Positions 27,174-37,618 of a stretch of 64,000 nucleotides of DNA are shown piece by piece. The number at the start of each line of letters is the position of its first letter. Within the stretch, counting starts at the first letter, position 1. The DNA comes from Pseudomonadota bacterium (GTDB lineage Bacteria > Pseudomonadota > Gammaproteobacteria > Pseudomonadales > Pseudohongiellaceae): NCBI GenBank assembly GCA_027621405.1, contig JAQCBT010000001.1, forward strand, positions 62,001-126,000. The letters run 5' to 3'. The position numbers and the translations under genes were made by a program. A model generated the notes under the pieces. That model saw nothing but the letters and a program-made list of their open reading frames with translations. It made no database searches and was not told the origin of the DNA.

Positions 27174-27206
27174 GCTCCTCAAACAATCAATGGTCAGTTA
27201 ATCCTG

Positions 27207-28637
27207 TTAATCGGCACTCAAGTCCGAAGTCTTGCCATAAGAAGTGCCCAATTCCTTGATCTTGCGGGTGAGCGTATTCCGACCCCACCCCAGCAGCGCC
27301 GCGGCATCCCGGCGGCGACCGCCGGTATGCTTGAGGGCGATATCGATCAGGGTCCTCTCGAACATGGGGCTAGCCTCATTGAGAATACCGGTATTGCCCA
27401 TGCTCAGTTGCTGATCTGCCCAGTACTGCAGGCCCTGGGTCCAGTTGCCATTAACACCGGCTTCCGATTCCTGTTCAGAGAATTCCGGTGGCATGTCGGA
27501 TAAGTGGATTTCGCGGCTGGAGGCCATCACCGTGACCCAGCGACAGAAGTTTTCCAGTTGACGTACGTTGCCAGGCCAGGCCAGTTCGCAGAGGTACTTC
27601 TCCGTTTCCGGGCGCAGGATCTTGGGTTCTACAGCCAGTTCATCTGCAGCTTTCTTGAGGAAATACGCAGCAAGGCGTGGGATGTCTTCGCGACGATCCG
27701 CCAGGCGCGGAATATGGATACGAATCACGTTGAGCCTGTGGAACAGGTCCTCCCTGAAGGCGTGTTGCTCAACCAGCTTCTCCAGGTTTTGATGGGTGGC
27801 AGCGATGATACGGACATCCACCTTCATCGAGGTATGGCCACCTACCCGGTAGAACTCCCCGTCAGACAGCACGCGCAGTAGCCTGGTTTGAGTTTCCGCA
27901 GGCATATCACCGATTTCATCCAGAAACAGCGTACCGCCGTTGGCCTGCTCGAAGCGTCCTGTGCGCTGTTGGGTCGCGCCGGTGAAGGCGCCTTTCTCGT
28001 GCCCGAACAATTCGGACTCGATGAGTTCCTTGGGGATGGCCGCGACATTCAAGGGTATGAAAGGCCTGTCCTTGCGCGGGCTGTGCTGGTGCAGGGCATG
28101 GGCAACGAGCTCCTTGCCGGTTCCGGATTCACCATTGATTAAAACGGAGATGTTGGAGTTGGAGAGTCGTCCGATGGCGCGAAACACTTCCTGCATCGCC
28201 GGTGCCTCGCCGATGATCTCCTGGGTGGTCTCGGCTTTCTCTACCGGCATTGCCTGGGACTTGTCCCGCGCGTGTTCCAGGGCTCTTTGGGTCATGGCTA
28301 CCGCTTCGTCCACATCGAAGGGCTTGGGCAAGTATTCGAATGCACCCCGGCTATAGGATGCTACTGCACTATCAAGGTCCGAGTGCGCGGTCATGATGAT
28401 GACCGGCAATTCCGGGTGGCTCTCCTGAATACTGCTGAGAAGCTCCAACCCATTGATGCCGGGCATGCGAATGTCGCTGATGATGGCGTCCGGGGATTCG
28501 ACCGATAGCCTTTTAAGGAGATCGTCTCCTGTTTCGAAGCTGGTGGTTTCCAGACCGTTCTTGGAGAGAGACTTCTCCAGAACCCAGCGAATGGATCGAT
28601 CGTCGTCCAGAATCCAGACGGAATTGTTTGCACTCAT
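27207..28637 (-). CDS. ntrC: Nitrogen regulation response regulator NtrC (sigma-54 activator)
   Basis: The 476-residue NtrC has a receiver domain (about 6-120) with acidic pocket D11-D13 and phospho-acceptor D55 in ISDIRMPG. The AAA+ domain has Walker A GESGTGKE (169-176) and the sigma-54-contacting GAFTGA (216-221). A C-terminal Fis-type helix-turn-helix (about 440-463, GGRRRDAAALLGWGRNTLTR) completes it. After phosphorylation by NtrB it activates sigma-54 promoters under nitrogen limitation. It follows ntrB by 54 bp in the same direction. Likely targets are visible: the dyads at 31629-31675 and 29967-29985. Confidence 0.97.
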   Translation of the reverse strand: MSANNSVWILDDDRSIRWVLEKSLSKNGLETTSFETGDDLLKRLSVESPDAIISDIRMPGINGLELLSSIQESHPELPVIIMTAHSDLDSAVASYSRGAFEYLPKPFDVDEAVAMTQRALEHARDKSQAMPVEKAETTQEIIGEAPAMQEVFRAIGRLSNSNISVLINGESGTGKELVAHALHQHSPRKDRPFIPLNVAAIPKELIESELFGHEKGAFTGATQQRTGRFEQANGGTLFLDEIGDMPAETQTRLLRVLSDGEFYRVGGHTSMKVDVRIIAATHQNLEKLVEQHAFREDLFHRLNVIRIHIPRLADRREDIPRLAAYFLKKAADELAVEPKILRPETEKYLCELAWPGNVRQLENFCRWVTVMASSREIHLSDMPPEFSEQESEAGVNGNWTQGLQYWADQQLSMGNTGILNEASPMFERTLIDIALKHTGGRRRDAAALLGWGRNTLTRKIKELGTSYGKTSDLSAD

Positions 28638-28691
28638 TGTTGTACCTTCACTAGATAGGCGCGTAGCTTAAAAGTTTGGTTTTCCCGCGCG

Positions 28692-29795
28692 TCATCCTGT
28701 TTTCCCTGCGTTCTTTGTGAGTGGCAGGATGATGGAAAAAATAGTCTTGCCAGGCTTGCTCACGCATTCGATCAATCCCCTGTGCTGATTGATGATGCCG
28801 TGGGTTATTGGTAATCCCAGACCGGTGCCATCGGGGCGGCCGCTAATCATGGGATAGAAAATCGTTTCCTGTAATTCCCCCGGAATGCCGGGGCCGTTGT
28901 CTTCTATTTCCAGCTTCAGCGCCAGGCGATGGGTGAGCGTATCGATGGTGGCGTTTCGCACAACCCGGGTACGGAAGATGATGCGTTTGTCTTTGTCGCT
29001 CGAACTATCCGCGTTCAGGGACTGCATGGCGTTGCGCACGATATTGAGCGTGGCTTGGATAAGCTGGTCAGCATCGCCCGAGATATGCGGGATGCTGGGG
29101 TCGTAATCAGTTTCGATGGTGATGTGTTCGCAGGCCGGGTCCGCTTCAGCCAGGCTGCGAACCCGCTCCAGCACCTCGTGAATATTGGTGTCGGCGATTT
29201 CCAGAGGTTTGCGTGATCCCACCATTCGATCCACCAGGTTGTGGAGCCGATCAGCTTCCTCGATGATGATGTTGGTGTAGTCCTGCAGATCGCTACTGTC
29301 GTTTTCCTGGGACAGTAACTGGGCAGCTCCGCGAATGCCTCCCAGGGGATTCTTGATCTCGTGAGCAAGGCCACGCACCAGTTCGCGGGTGGTGGAATAG
29401 GCGTTGTGCAGAGAGGCTTCCTGGTTGATGCGCTGGGCATGTTCCAGGGAATTGAGCTCCAGCAATGCGAGTAGCTCTCCCTTCTCCTCGAAAGGATTTA
29501 TGGTGTAGTCCACCAGGATGGACTTGCCGTTCTTGAGGCCAAACTCGGCGCTACGCTTGGTGCGACTCATGCTTTGTTCCATGGCTTCACGCAGTTCCTG
29601 GATGTCATCCTCGGCTCCCAGCAATACATCACCGATAAAGGTGTTATTCGCCTTGTTGTCGCTAATATCCAGGAGCAGTTCGGCAGACATATTCAGATAA
29701 CGCAGGCGCAGCTTGCTATCCAGCAGCACCACTCCTGTCTTGAGGTTATCCAGTAACCGCTTATGTACATTGTCGAGAGTCACTTGCTTATTCAT
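28692..29795 (-). CDS. glnL: Nitrogen regulation sensor kinase NtrB (GlnL)
   Basis: The 367-residue cytosolic histidine kinase/phosphatase partners NtrC. A PAS-like N-terminal domain (about 10-115) precedes the dimerisation helix with phospho-acceptor His145 in RGLAHEIKNPLGGIRGAAQLL-type sequence. The ATPase domain has an N box (NIVRNAMQSL), G1 (EDNGPGIP) and G2 (DGTGLGLPI). No membrane segment is present, as expected for NtrB, whose activity is set by PII proteins. It precedes ntrC. A perfect NtrC-type dyad lies about 170 bp upstream, suggesting autoregulation. Confidence 0.96.
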   Translation of the reverse strand: MNKQVTLDNVHKRLLDNLKTGVVLLDSKLRLRYLNMSAELLLDISDNKANNTFIGDVLLGAEDDIQELREAMEQSMSRTKRSAEFGLKNGKSILVDYTINPFEEKGELLALLELNSLEHAQRINQEASLHNAYSTTRELVRGLAHEIKNPLGGIRGAAQLLSQENDSSDLQDYTNIIIEEADRLHNLVDRMVGSRKPLEIADTNIHEVLERVRSLAEADPACEHITIETDYDPSIPHISGDADQLIQATLNIVRNAMQSLNADSSSDKDKRIIFRTRVVRNATIDTLTHRLALKLEIEDNGPGIPGELQETIFYPMISGRPDGTGLGLPITHGIINQHRGLIECVSKPGKTIFSIILPLTKNAGKTG

Positions 29796-30256
29796 GGCTG
29801 GGCCACCGGTTTAGGTAATCGAGGCAATGGCGGCCGGCATAGGAGAGCTATGCAATAACCAAACCAATACGAAGAAAAATTTGCAGGTCGCGAGGCCAGT
29901 AAATTCGGGGCTTTGAGAGGCATCGCTGGAAGGCTCAATGGCTAGCGAAGGCTATAGATGGGGACATTGCACCATAATAGTGCAATTTGCAATAGTTGCC
30001 ATTCCCGCTTGTGCTCACGGCCTTCGAGAATTGCACCCCTCACATCAATAAAAAGTTAAGAAGTACTAACTTTTCTGCGGCTTTTTCCGGGCCACCCACT
30101 TTTACTTCCGCCCGGTTTGCCTGGCTTCGTGACGAACCTTGCGGCTCCTGATGGATTGTAAGCCACTGTTAAATTTGGAGATATTTGGAAATATCAGGAG
30201 AAGATTAAAATGGGTGTCCTGAAACTTTGGGTTCTCGATCAGGAAACTGCTGGCAC
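29796..30256. other. Leader and regulatory region of ntrBC, downstream of the glutamine synthetase terminator
   Basis: The 461-bp stretch, read leftward, holds the NtrC-type dyad at 29967-29985 and presumably the ntrB promoter. A TATTAT in the minus strand lies inside the dyad, with a poor TGGCAA -35 sixteen bases upstream. A 51-codon plus-strand frame starting at 30210 is discussed under rejected items. No other gene is seen. Confidence 0.6.
29967..29985 (-). promoter_or_regulatory. NtrC-type binding site upstream of ntrB
   Basis: TTGCAC, seven bases, GTGCAA form a perfect dyad matching the NtrC pattern GCAC-N7-GTGC. The site covers a TATTAT that could be the -10 of a vegetative ntrB promoter. 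That placement would make bound NtrC a repressor, comparable to what is known for E. coli glnLp. Confidence 0.7.
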
Positions 30257-30291
30257 AAAAAACCCCGGGTACCTTGCGGTAACCGGGGTTT
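30257..30291 (-). terminator. Rho-independent terminator of the glutamine synthetase gene
   Basis: In the minus strand, AAACCCCGGTTACC pairs with GGTACCCGGGGTTT across a GCAA loop (14 pairs, one mismatch), followed by a run of six T in total. It lies 23 bp past the stop and separates the synthetase transcript from ntrBC. Confidence 0.93.
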
Positions 30292-30313
30292 GGATCGCGG
30301 GGTTGATCGGCGA

Positions 30314-31327
30314 TTATTTAAGAGCTTCTTTGGTGCTCTTGATGATCGCTGCTGCCACTTTATAGGGATCGGCATTGGAAGCTGTACGTCGATCTTCCAG
30401 ACGACCTTTCCAGCCGTCCTGAACTGTGCCAACCGGGATGCGGATGGAGGCACCGCGGTCAGATACACCATAGCTGAATGTGTCGATGGACTGAGTCTCG
30501 TGCTTACCAGTCAGGCGCTGGTCGTTATTCGCACCATACACACTGATGTGACGCTCGATGTTCTTGCCAAAGTTTTCACATATCTTGGTGAAAATAGACT
30601 CATCACCGGATTCGCGCATCACACCGTTAGAGAAGTTGGCGTGCATGCCGGAACCGTTCCAGTCCAGGTCCTTGCCCAGGGGCTTGGGTTCCCAGTTGAT
30701 AGACAGGTCATAGCGCTCGGCGGTGCGTTCCAGCAGGTAGCGCGCAATCCAGGTTTCATCTCCAGCGCGTGCGGCGCCCTTGGCGAAAACCTGGAATTCC
30801 CATTGTCCAGCGGCAACCTCAGCGTTAATACCTTCAACGTTGATACCAGCCTCCAGACACAAGTCCAAGTGATCCTCAATGACATCGCGGCCGTGGGCGT
30901 TCTTGGCGCCTACGGAGCAGTAATAGGGGCCCTGTGGGCTAGGGTAGCCGCCCTTTGGGAAGCCCGGTGGCAGGCCAGTCTTGATATCCCACAGGAAGTA
31001 TTCCTGTTCGAATCCAAACCAGAAATCGTCGTCGTCGTCATCGATAGTGGCGCGGCCATTGCTCGCATGGGGACTGCCATCGGCATTCAGCACTTCGGTC
31101 ATTACCAGGAAGCCATTAACGCGATCAGGGTCCGGGAAGATGGCAACAGGCTTCAGCAAACAGTCAGAGTCATCGCCAGAAGCTTGCATGGTGGAGCTAC
31201 CATCGAAAGACCACATTGGGCACTCTTCCAGAGTTCCGCCGAAGTCATTGCGGATCATGGTCTTGCTGCGCAGGCTCTGGGTGGGCTGATATCCGTCCAG
31301 CCAGACATATTCCAATTTAGATTTCAT
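30314..31327 (-). CDS. glnII: Glutamine synthetase class II (GSII, eukaryote-like)
   Basis: This enzyme makes glutamine from glutamate, ammonia and ATP. The protein has 337 residues from ATG 31327, which is preceded by AGGAG; an in-frame extension to 31435 lacks a ribosome site. Length and motifs fit the octameric/decameric class II enzyme, not the roughly 470-residue class I GlnA. Visible are EYVWLDG, WSFDGSST, FWFGFEQEYFLW, GYPSPQGPYYCSVG, NGSGMHANFS and YGVSDRGASIRIP. The class I adenylylation-site region is absent, so GlnE-type control is not expected. It occupies the place between thiI and ntrB where related bacteria carry class I glnA. A sigma-54 element and two NtrC-type sites lie upstream. 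Confidence 0.95.
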   Translation of the reverse strand: MKSKLEYVWLDGYQPTQSLRSKTMIRNDFGGTLEECPMWSFDGSSTMQASGDDSDCLLKPVAIFPDPDRVNGFLVMTEVLNADGSPHASNGRATIDDDDDDFWFGFEQEYFLWDIKTGLPPGFPKGGYPSPQGPYYCSVGAKNAHGRDVIEDHLDLCLEAGINVEGINAEVAAGQWEFQVFAKGAARAGDETWIARYLLERTAERYDLSINWEPKPLGKDLDWNGSGMHANFSNGVMRESGDESIFTKICENFGKNIERHISVYGANNDQRLTGKHETQSIDTFSYGVSDRGASIRIPVGTVQDGWKGRLEDRRTASNADPYKVAAAIIKSTKEALK

Positions 31328-31550
31328 TTTGTTTCTTTCTCCTAATCGATTGCGACTATGGGTTTGTGGCTTGTGCGTGTTGATTGAACTTCCCGAGCGC
31401 CAATGCCGGGCCGGAAATTTTACACCCCAGCGCAAACAAGTTCCTGTTCAAATTTTGTACAGCAGCTTAAGAACAACCGTACGACATCGAAGGTTTCCAC
31501 CCCTGTGATCTTCGTCGCGAAGGTGGACTTGCCTTGTGAGCCTATGAAAG

Positions 31551-31566
31551 AGCAAAATGTATGCCA
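31551..31566 (-). promoter_or_regulatory. Sigma-54 promoter element for glnII
   Basis: Read on the minus strand, TGGCATACATTTTGCT has the invariant GG and GC exactly 10 bases apart and matches TGGCAC-N5-TTGCW at nearly every position. Predicted transcription would start near 31540, giving a leader of about 210 nt before ATG 31327. Confidence 0.85.
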
Positions 31567-31628
31567 CTCATTGGCACCCCGGAGCCCCCGTGGTTGCTGG
31601 CCTGCAAGAGACAGGCATTTTAATTACG

Positions 31629-31644
31629 CACCATGTTAGTGCAT
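31629..31644 (-). promoter_or_regulatory. NtrC-type enhancer site 1 upstream of glnII
   Basis: GCAC, seven bases (CATGTTA), GTGC. The centre is at about -96 relative to the predicted sigma-54 start. It forms a pair with the site at 31660, with centres 31 bp apart (about three helical turns). Confidence 0.75.
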
Positions 31645-31659
31645 TCATAAAAACATAAG

Positions 31660-31675
31660 CACCAATATTGTGCAT
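31660..31675 (-). promoter_or_regulatory. NtrC-type enhancer site 2 upstream of glnII
   Basis: GCAC, seven bases (CAATATT), GTGC. The centre is at about -127. The two-site layout and spacing closely resemble the strong NtrC enhancer of E. coli glnAp2. The remaining sequence from 31328 to 31782 shows no gene. Confidence 0.75.
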
Positions 31676-31782
31676 TTCTTCATCAATAATTCTGCCGCTA
31701 CCAGCTATCCCTGCGCCAAATCCGGGCAGCCTGGGTCAGAGTAAGTCCAGGACAGGATTCTAAACCTGCAGGCCCATTACCT

Positions 31783-33258
31783 ATGCTGTTCCTGGTCAAA
31801 CTGTTCCCGGAAATCACGATCAAGAGTCGTCCGGTGCGCAAGCGCTTCATTCGCCAACTGCGCAAGAATCTCAAGAATGTCTTGCAGGAACTGGACGAGG
31901 CTGTCGCCGTCAGGGGCGAATGGGATTGTCTGGAAGTGCAGCCCGCTACCGATGACCCACAGATACTCCTGCAGATGGCTGAACGCCTGGCCTGTATCCC
32001 GGGGGTGAGCCAGTTCCTCGAAGTAGACAGCTTCCCGTTGCCGGACATGGACGGCATGCTGGACATCGCCCTGCAGTACTACAAGAAGAAACTGGACGGC
32101 AAGAGCTTCGCCGTGCGTTGCAAGCGCACTGGCAGGCATGCCTTCAAGTCAGTGGATGTAGAGCGCTTCATCGGCGCAGGGCTCAACCAGAATACTGGCG
32201 CGGCGCGTGTCAAACTCGTGGATCCGGATGTCACCGTGGCCATGGAAATCAGGGACAACAGTTTCTACATGGTCAAGGAACAGCATGCCGGACTCGGGGG
32301 GTTACCCCTCGGTTGCCAGGATGCGGTGCTGTCACTCATTTCTGGTGGCTTTGATTCGGCCATCTCCAGCTACCTCTGTATCAAACGCGGGCTGCAGACT
32401 CACTATTGCTTCTTTAATCTGGGTGGTAGAGCCCATGAACTGGCGGTGAAGGAGTTGGCCTTGTTCCTGTGGATGAAGTATCACAGCTCCCACCGGGTCA
32501 AGTTCGTCACAGTGCCCTTTGAAAACGTAGTCACTGAAATCCTCAATAATGTAGCAGACGCGCAGATGGGGGTTATTCTCAAACGCATGATGTTGCGCGC
32601 TGCCGACAGAGTCGCAGCACACATGGGGGTCAAGGCACTGGTAACCGGGGAGAGTGTGGCCCAGGTATCGAGCCAGACTCTGGCCAACCTGTCTGTCATC
32701 GACAGCGTGTGTGAACATCTGGTACTGCGGCCGCTGAGTACGAGCAACAAGCAAGACATCATCGACCTAGCCCGGCACATCGGTAGCGAGGATTTCTCTA
32801 AAAATATACCCGAATACTGCGCAGTAATCTCAAAAAACCCAACCACCAGGGCGCGCCCTGAGCGCATCGAAAAAGAAGAGGCGAGATTCGACTTCGCAGT
32901 CCTCGAGTCGGCGGTGGCTTCCGCGAACTATCAGCTCATTACCGAGGTGATGAACGACTCTGCGACGAACACCTCGGAGGTGAAACTGGTTTCGTCAGTA
33001 ACAGCGAACAGCCAGATCATCGACATTCGCCATCCCGATGAGATCGAGATCAAGCCCATGCCGGCTACTTCTGGCAGTGACGATGCGCTTATGATTCCCT
33101 TCTATAGCCTGCAACATGAATTTCCAAATCTGGACTCTTCCAGGCAATACCTGTTGTACTGTGACAGGGGTATGATGAGCAGGTTGCACGCCGCCCACCT
33201 CATGGATGAGGGCTACACCAACGTGGCGGTACTGGATTTATCAGCCGCTCCCGAGTGA
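31783..33258 (+). CDS. thiI: tRNA 4-thiouridine synthase / sulfurtransferase ThiI
   Basis: The 491-residue ThiI thiolates U8 of tRNA and supplies sulfur for thiamine thiazole. The N-terminal ferredoxin-like and THUMP domains (about 1-165) are followed by the PP-loop pyrophosphatase motif SGGFDSA (about 187-193). A C-terminal rhodanese domain follows, with the expected active-site Cys at about 460 in YLLYCDRGMMS. The full-length E. coli type (with rhodanese) is therefore present. It starts at ATG 31783, directly downstream of the divergent glnII control region. The thiI-typA-glutamine synthetase neighbourhood is conserved in Pseudomonas. Confidence 0.96.
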   Translation: MLFLVKLFPEITIKSRPVRKRFIRQLRKNLKNVLQELDEAVAVRGEWDCLEVQPATDDPQILLQMAERLACIPGVSQFLEVDSFPLPDMDGMLDIALQYYKKKLDGKSFAVRCKRTGRHAFKSVDVERFIGAGLNQNTGAARVKLVDPDVTVAMEIRDNSFYMVKEQHAGLGGLPLGCQDAVLSLISGGFDSAISSYLCIKRGLQTHYCFFNLGGRAHELAVKELALFLWMKYHSSHRVKFVTVPFENVVTEILNNVADAQMGVILKRMMLRAADRVAAHMGVKALVTGESVAQVSSQTLANLSVIDSVCEHLVLRPLSTSNKQDIIDLARHIGSEDFSKNIPEYCAVISKNPTTRARPERIEKEEARFDFAVLESAVASANYQLITEVMNDSATNTSEVKLVSSVTANSQIIDIRHPDEIEIKPMPATSGSDDALMIPFYSLQHEFPNLDSSRQYLLYCDRGMMSRLHAAHLMDEGYTNVAVLDLSAAPE

Positions 33259-33403
33259 CAAACTTCAATGTGGATCGGTTTCGCAATACCGCAAAATTTC
33301 CCACGCTTTCAACGCCCGGGCCATTTCTTCCAATCCCGTAGCCCTGTATACTCGCCGCCTTTTGCATGATGCCCTTTGCGGGCGCTTTTCCCGGATTCAT
33401 TCC

Positions 33404-35242
<1,839 letters not shown>

Positions 35243-35254
35243 GCTGGCCAACCC

Positions 35255-35277
35255 TGATGTTTAGCGACGTAACATCA
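35255..35277 (+). terminator. Weak hairpin after typA
   Basis: TGATGTT and AACATCA (7 bp, 9-nt loop) lie 12 bp after the typA stop. No T-run follows, so it is only a candidate 3' structure. The remaining bases to pip (35426) show nothing else. Confidence 0.3.
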
Positions 35278-35425
35278 ATGAGGTGAGTAGTGGGCAACTG
35301 CTGCTCGCCGGAAACGTTGCAGATGGGCGAAGGCGCGCGGTTTCTACTACCTGCACTATTGTCAGGCTAGGATAATCACCCCCAGTGGCCTACCATTAGC
35401 AAAGCCATGGAGGTGTGTCCAAACA

Positions 35426-36385
35426 ATGTTCGTCCTGTTCCCCGAGATAAAACCCTATAAGAGACACCAGCTAAAGGTGTCAGACATCCATGAACTCTAT
35501 GTCGACGAGGCCGGCAACCCGAATGGCTTGCCAGTGCTGTTCGTCCATGGTGGGCCAGGTTCTGCCTGTGACGCCAGTTCGAGGCGCTTCTATGATCCGA
35601 GTAAATACCGGATCATCACCTTCGACCAAAGAGGCTGCGGACGATCTACACCACATAGTTCACTGGAAGAGAACACGACCCAGCACCTGATCGAAGACAT
35701 CGAGAAGATCCGGCAGTATCTCGAGGTAGAGCAATTTGTCCTGTTTGGAGGCTCCTGGGGCTCCACCCTGAGTCTGCTCTATGCACAGCGGTATCCTCAA
35801 CACGTGCACGCCATGGTGCTCAGGGGTATATTCCTGTGCCGCCAGGTGGACCTGGACTGGCTCTATCGCGATGGTGCAAACCGGATTTTCCCGGACAACT
35901 GGGATGAGTTTCAACGAGCTATTCCGGAGGCAGAGCGGGGAGACCTGGTAGAGGCCTATTACAAGCGGCTCACTGGTGAAGATGAATTAGCACGAATGGC
36001 AGCTGCCAAGGCATGGTCGGCCTGGGAGGGAAACTGTTCCAAGCTGCGCCCCAGCGCTGAAGCCATGGCCAAATTCACCAAGCCCCACAATGCCATGGCT
36101 CTCTCCCGCATTGAGACCCATTACTTCATGAACAAGGGTTTCATCGAAGAGAACCAGATTCTCAAAAACATGGATGCCGTAAAGGATATACCCGGCACCA
36201 TCATCCACGGACGTTATGACATCGTCTGCCCGCTGGACAATGCCTATCTCCTCCATCATCACTGGCCAGCGTCGGAGCTACACATCGTTCGCGATGCCGG
36301 GCATTCTGCCTCCGAGCCGGGTAATGTTGATGCCCTGATCAGGGCGACCCACGATATCGTAAAGAACCTGGAAGACGTGGAATAG
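35426..36385 (+). CDS. pip: Proline iminopeptidase
   Basis: The 319-residue alpha/beta-hydrolase removes N-terminal proline from peptides. The oxyanion loop HGGPG (41-45), the family signature DQRGCGRSTPH, and nucleophile Ser110 in GGSWGS are present. Acid and base lie in HGRYDIVCP and DAGHSASE near the C terminus. The length (about 317 in Xanthomonas and Serratia enzymes) and an N terminus without signal peptide indicate a cytosolic monomeric enzyme. dtd starts 16 bp downstream; the pip-dtd pair is conserved in Pseudomonas and probably co-transcribed. Confidence 0.95.
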   Translation: MFVLFPEIKPYKRHQLKVSDIHELYVDEAGNPNGLPVLFVHGGPGSACDASSRRFYDPSKYRIITFDQRGCGRSTPHSSLEENTTQHLIEDIEKIRQYLEVEQFVLFGGSWGSTLSLLYAQRYPQHVHAMVLRGIFLCRQVDLDWLYRDGANRIFPDNWDEFQRAIPEAERGDLVEAYYKRLTGEDELARMAAAKAWSAWEGNCSKLRPSAEAMAKFTKPHNAMALSRIETHYFMNKGFIEENQILKNMDAVKDIPGTIIHGRYDIVCPLDNAYLLHHHWPASELHIVRDAGHSASEPGNVDALIRATHDIVKNLEDVE

Positions 36386-36401
36386 AGAGACGGATCTTGT
36401 C

Positions 36402-36839
36402 GTGATCGCACTTATTCAGCGGGTCAACTATGCGAGGCTTGCCATCGGCGGTGAATTGCACGCCGAGATCGATCGCGGGCTGTTGGCGCTGATAGGTGTC
36501 GAAAAGTCGGATAACACAGCGGCAGCGGAGAAGCTGCTACACAAGATTCTGGCTTATCGCGTATTCGGTGATGAAGAGGGGAAGATGAATCTCTCGCTCA
36601 AAGATGTGGGCGGGGGTTTGATGCTGGTGTCCCAGTTCACGCTTGCTGCATCTACTGAGAAAGGATTGCGGCCGAGTTTCTCGTCGGCCATGCCACCGGC
36701 GGAAGCTGAGGCGCTCTACGACGAACTGGTAGAGAAAGCACGAGCTGCCTATTCGCCGGTGTGCAGTGGGGTGTTCGCTGCTGATATGAATATCGCCCTG
36801 GAGAACAATGGGCCAGTGACTTTTCTGCTACGCAGTTAA
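36402..36839 (+). CDS. dtd: D-aminoacyl-tRNA deacylase
   Basis: The 145-residue Dtd cleaves D-amino acids (and glycine) from mischarged tRNAs. The start is GTG (protein MIALIQRVNYARLAIGGE). The cross-subunit active-site motifs are present: LMLVSQFTLAAST, GLRPSFSSAMPP and the C-terminal NNGPVTFLL with the Gly-Pro pair. The length equals the family norm. It follows pip by 16 bp and ends 7 bp before the convergent tatC stop, so no separate terminator fits between them. Confidence 0.96.
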   Translation: MIALIQRVNYARLAIGGELHAEIDRGLLALIGVEKSDNTAAAEKLLHKILAYRVFGDEEGKMNLSLKDVGGGLMLVSQFTLAASTEKGLRPSFSSAMPPAEAEALYDELVEKARAAYSPVCSGVFAADMNIALENNGPVTFLLRS

Positions 36840-36846
36840 TTGCTGC

Positions 36847-37617
36847 TTAGCTGGAGGTCTGATTAGCCTCGTCGGCTTCTTCTTGTGCCTGCTTTTTGCG
36901 AATCATTCGCCCTGCGATAATGCCTACTTCAAAAAGCATCCACATGGGAATTGCCAGCATGGACTGGGTGAAGGGATCTGACGGCGTTAGTAACATGCCC
37001 ACCACAAAGCAACCCACTATCACATAGGGCCGCTTCTCGGTGAGTGAGTCGGGGTCTGCCAGTCCTACCCAGATCAGGATAAACACGGCAATTGGTACTT
37101 CAAAAGCGATGCCGAAAGCCAGGAAGATGGTCAGGGCAAAGCTGAGGAAACTGTTTATGTCGGGTGCTACAGAGATACCTTCCGGTGCCACGGAGACAAA
37201 GAAAGCAAACACGTATCCAAACAAGATGTAGCGCGCGAATGCTACTCCTGCATAAAACAGCAACACACTCGAGATAAAAAGCGGAATCGCTATTGCCTTT
37301 TCTCGCTGGTAGAGCCCTGGTGCGATGAAAGACCAGATTTGATACAGGACATACGGCGCCGCGATCAGGAAGGCCACGTAGAAGGTCAGCTTGAACGGAG
37401 CAAAAAATGGTGATGTGGGATCAATGGCGATCATTGTGGATCCTTCAGGTAGAGCATCCAGGAGCGGCGTGGCCACATAGGTATAGATGTCATTAGCGAA
37501 GGCAAACAGGGCCAGGAACAGAATAATGATCGCGAGAAGGCATCTGATAATGCGGTCTCGCAGTTCGATCAGGTGATCGATCAGGGTAAGCTCTTTTTCG
37601 TCTTCGGCCGAGGTCAT
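36847..37617 (-). CDS. tatC: Sec-independent translocase subunit TatC
   Basis: The 256-residue polytopic membrane protein has six hydrophobic segments. It is the receptor for twin-arginine signal peptides together with TatB. Family motifs include LIDHLIELRDRIIRCL near the N terminus with its conserved Glu and Arg, the periplasmic FxAPF-type loop (here PFFAPFKLTFYVAF), and GIAFEVPIAVFIL. The C-terminal tail is charged (RKKQAQEEADEANQ). tatA, tatB and tatC form one minus-strand cluster. The tatB-tatC gap is 1 bp. Confidence 0.96.
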   Translation of the reverse strand: MTSAEDEKELTLIDHLIELRDRIIRCLLAIIILFLALFAFANDIYTYVATPLLDALPEGSTMIAIDPTSPFFAPFKLTFYVAFLIAAPYVLYQIWSFIAPGLYQREKAIAIPLFISSVLLFYAGVAFARYILFGYVFAFFVSVAPEGISVAPDINSFLSFALTIFLAFGIAFEVPIAVFILIWVGLADPDSLTEKRPYVIVGCFVVGMLLTPSDPFTQSMLAIPMWMLFEVGIIAGRMIRKKQAQEEADEANQTSS

Positions 37618-37618
37618 G

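Noticed and set aside
29985-30010. Possible sigma-54 promoter before ntrB (TGGCAACTATTGCA on the minus strand)
   Set aside because: The GG and GC are only 8 bases apart instead of 10, a spacing sigma-54 does not tolerate well.
30210-30365. A 51-codon plus-strand frame with a good AGGAG site (protein starts MGVLKLWVLDQE)
   Set aside because: It reads through the antisense of the glnII terminator and ends inside the glnII 3' end. The sequence shows no family likeness, so the frame is probably chance.
30227-31345. Long plus-strand frame (372 codons) opposite the glutamine synthetase
   Set aside because: It is a mirror of a highly conserved gene on the other strand with no recognisable protein and no ribosome site.
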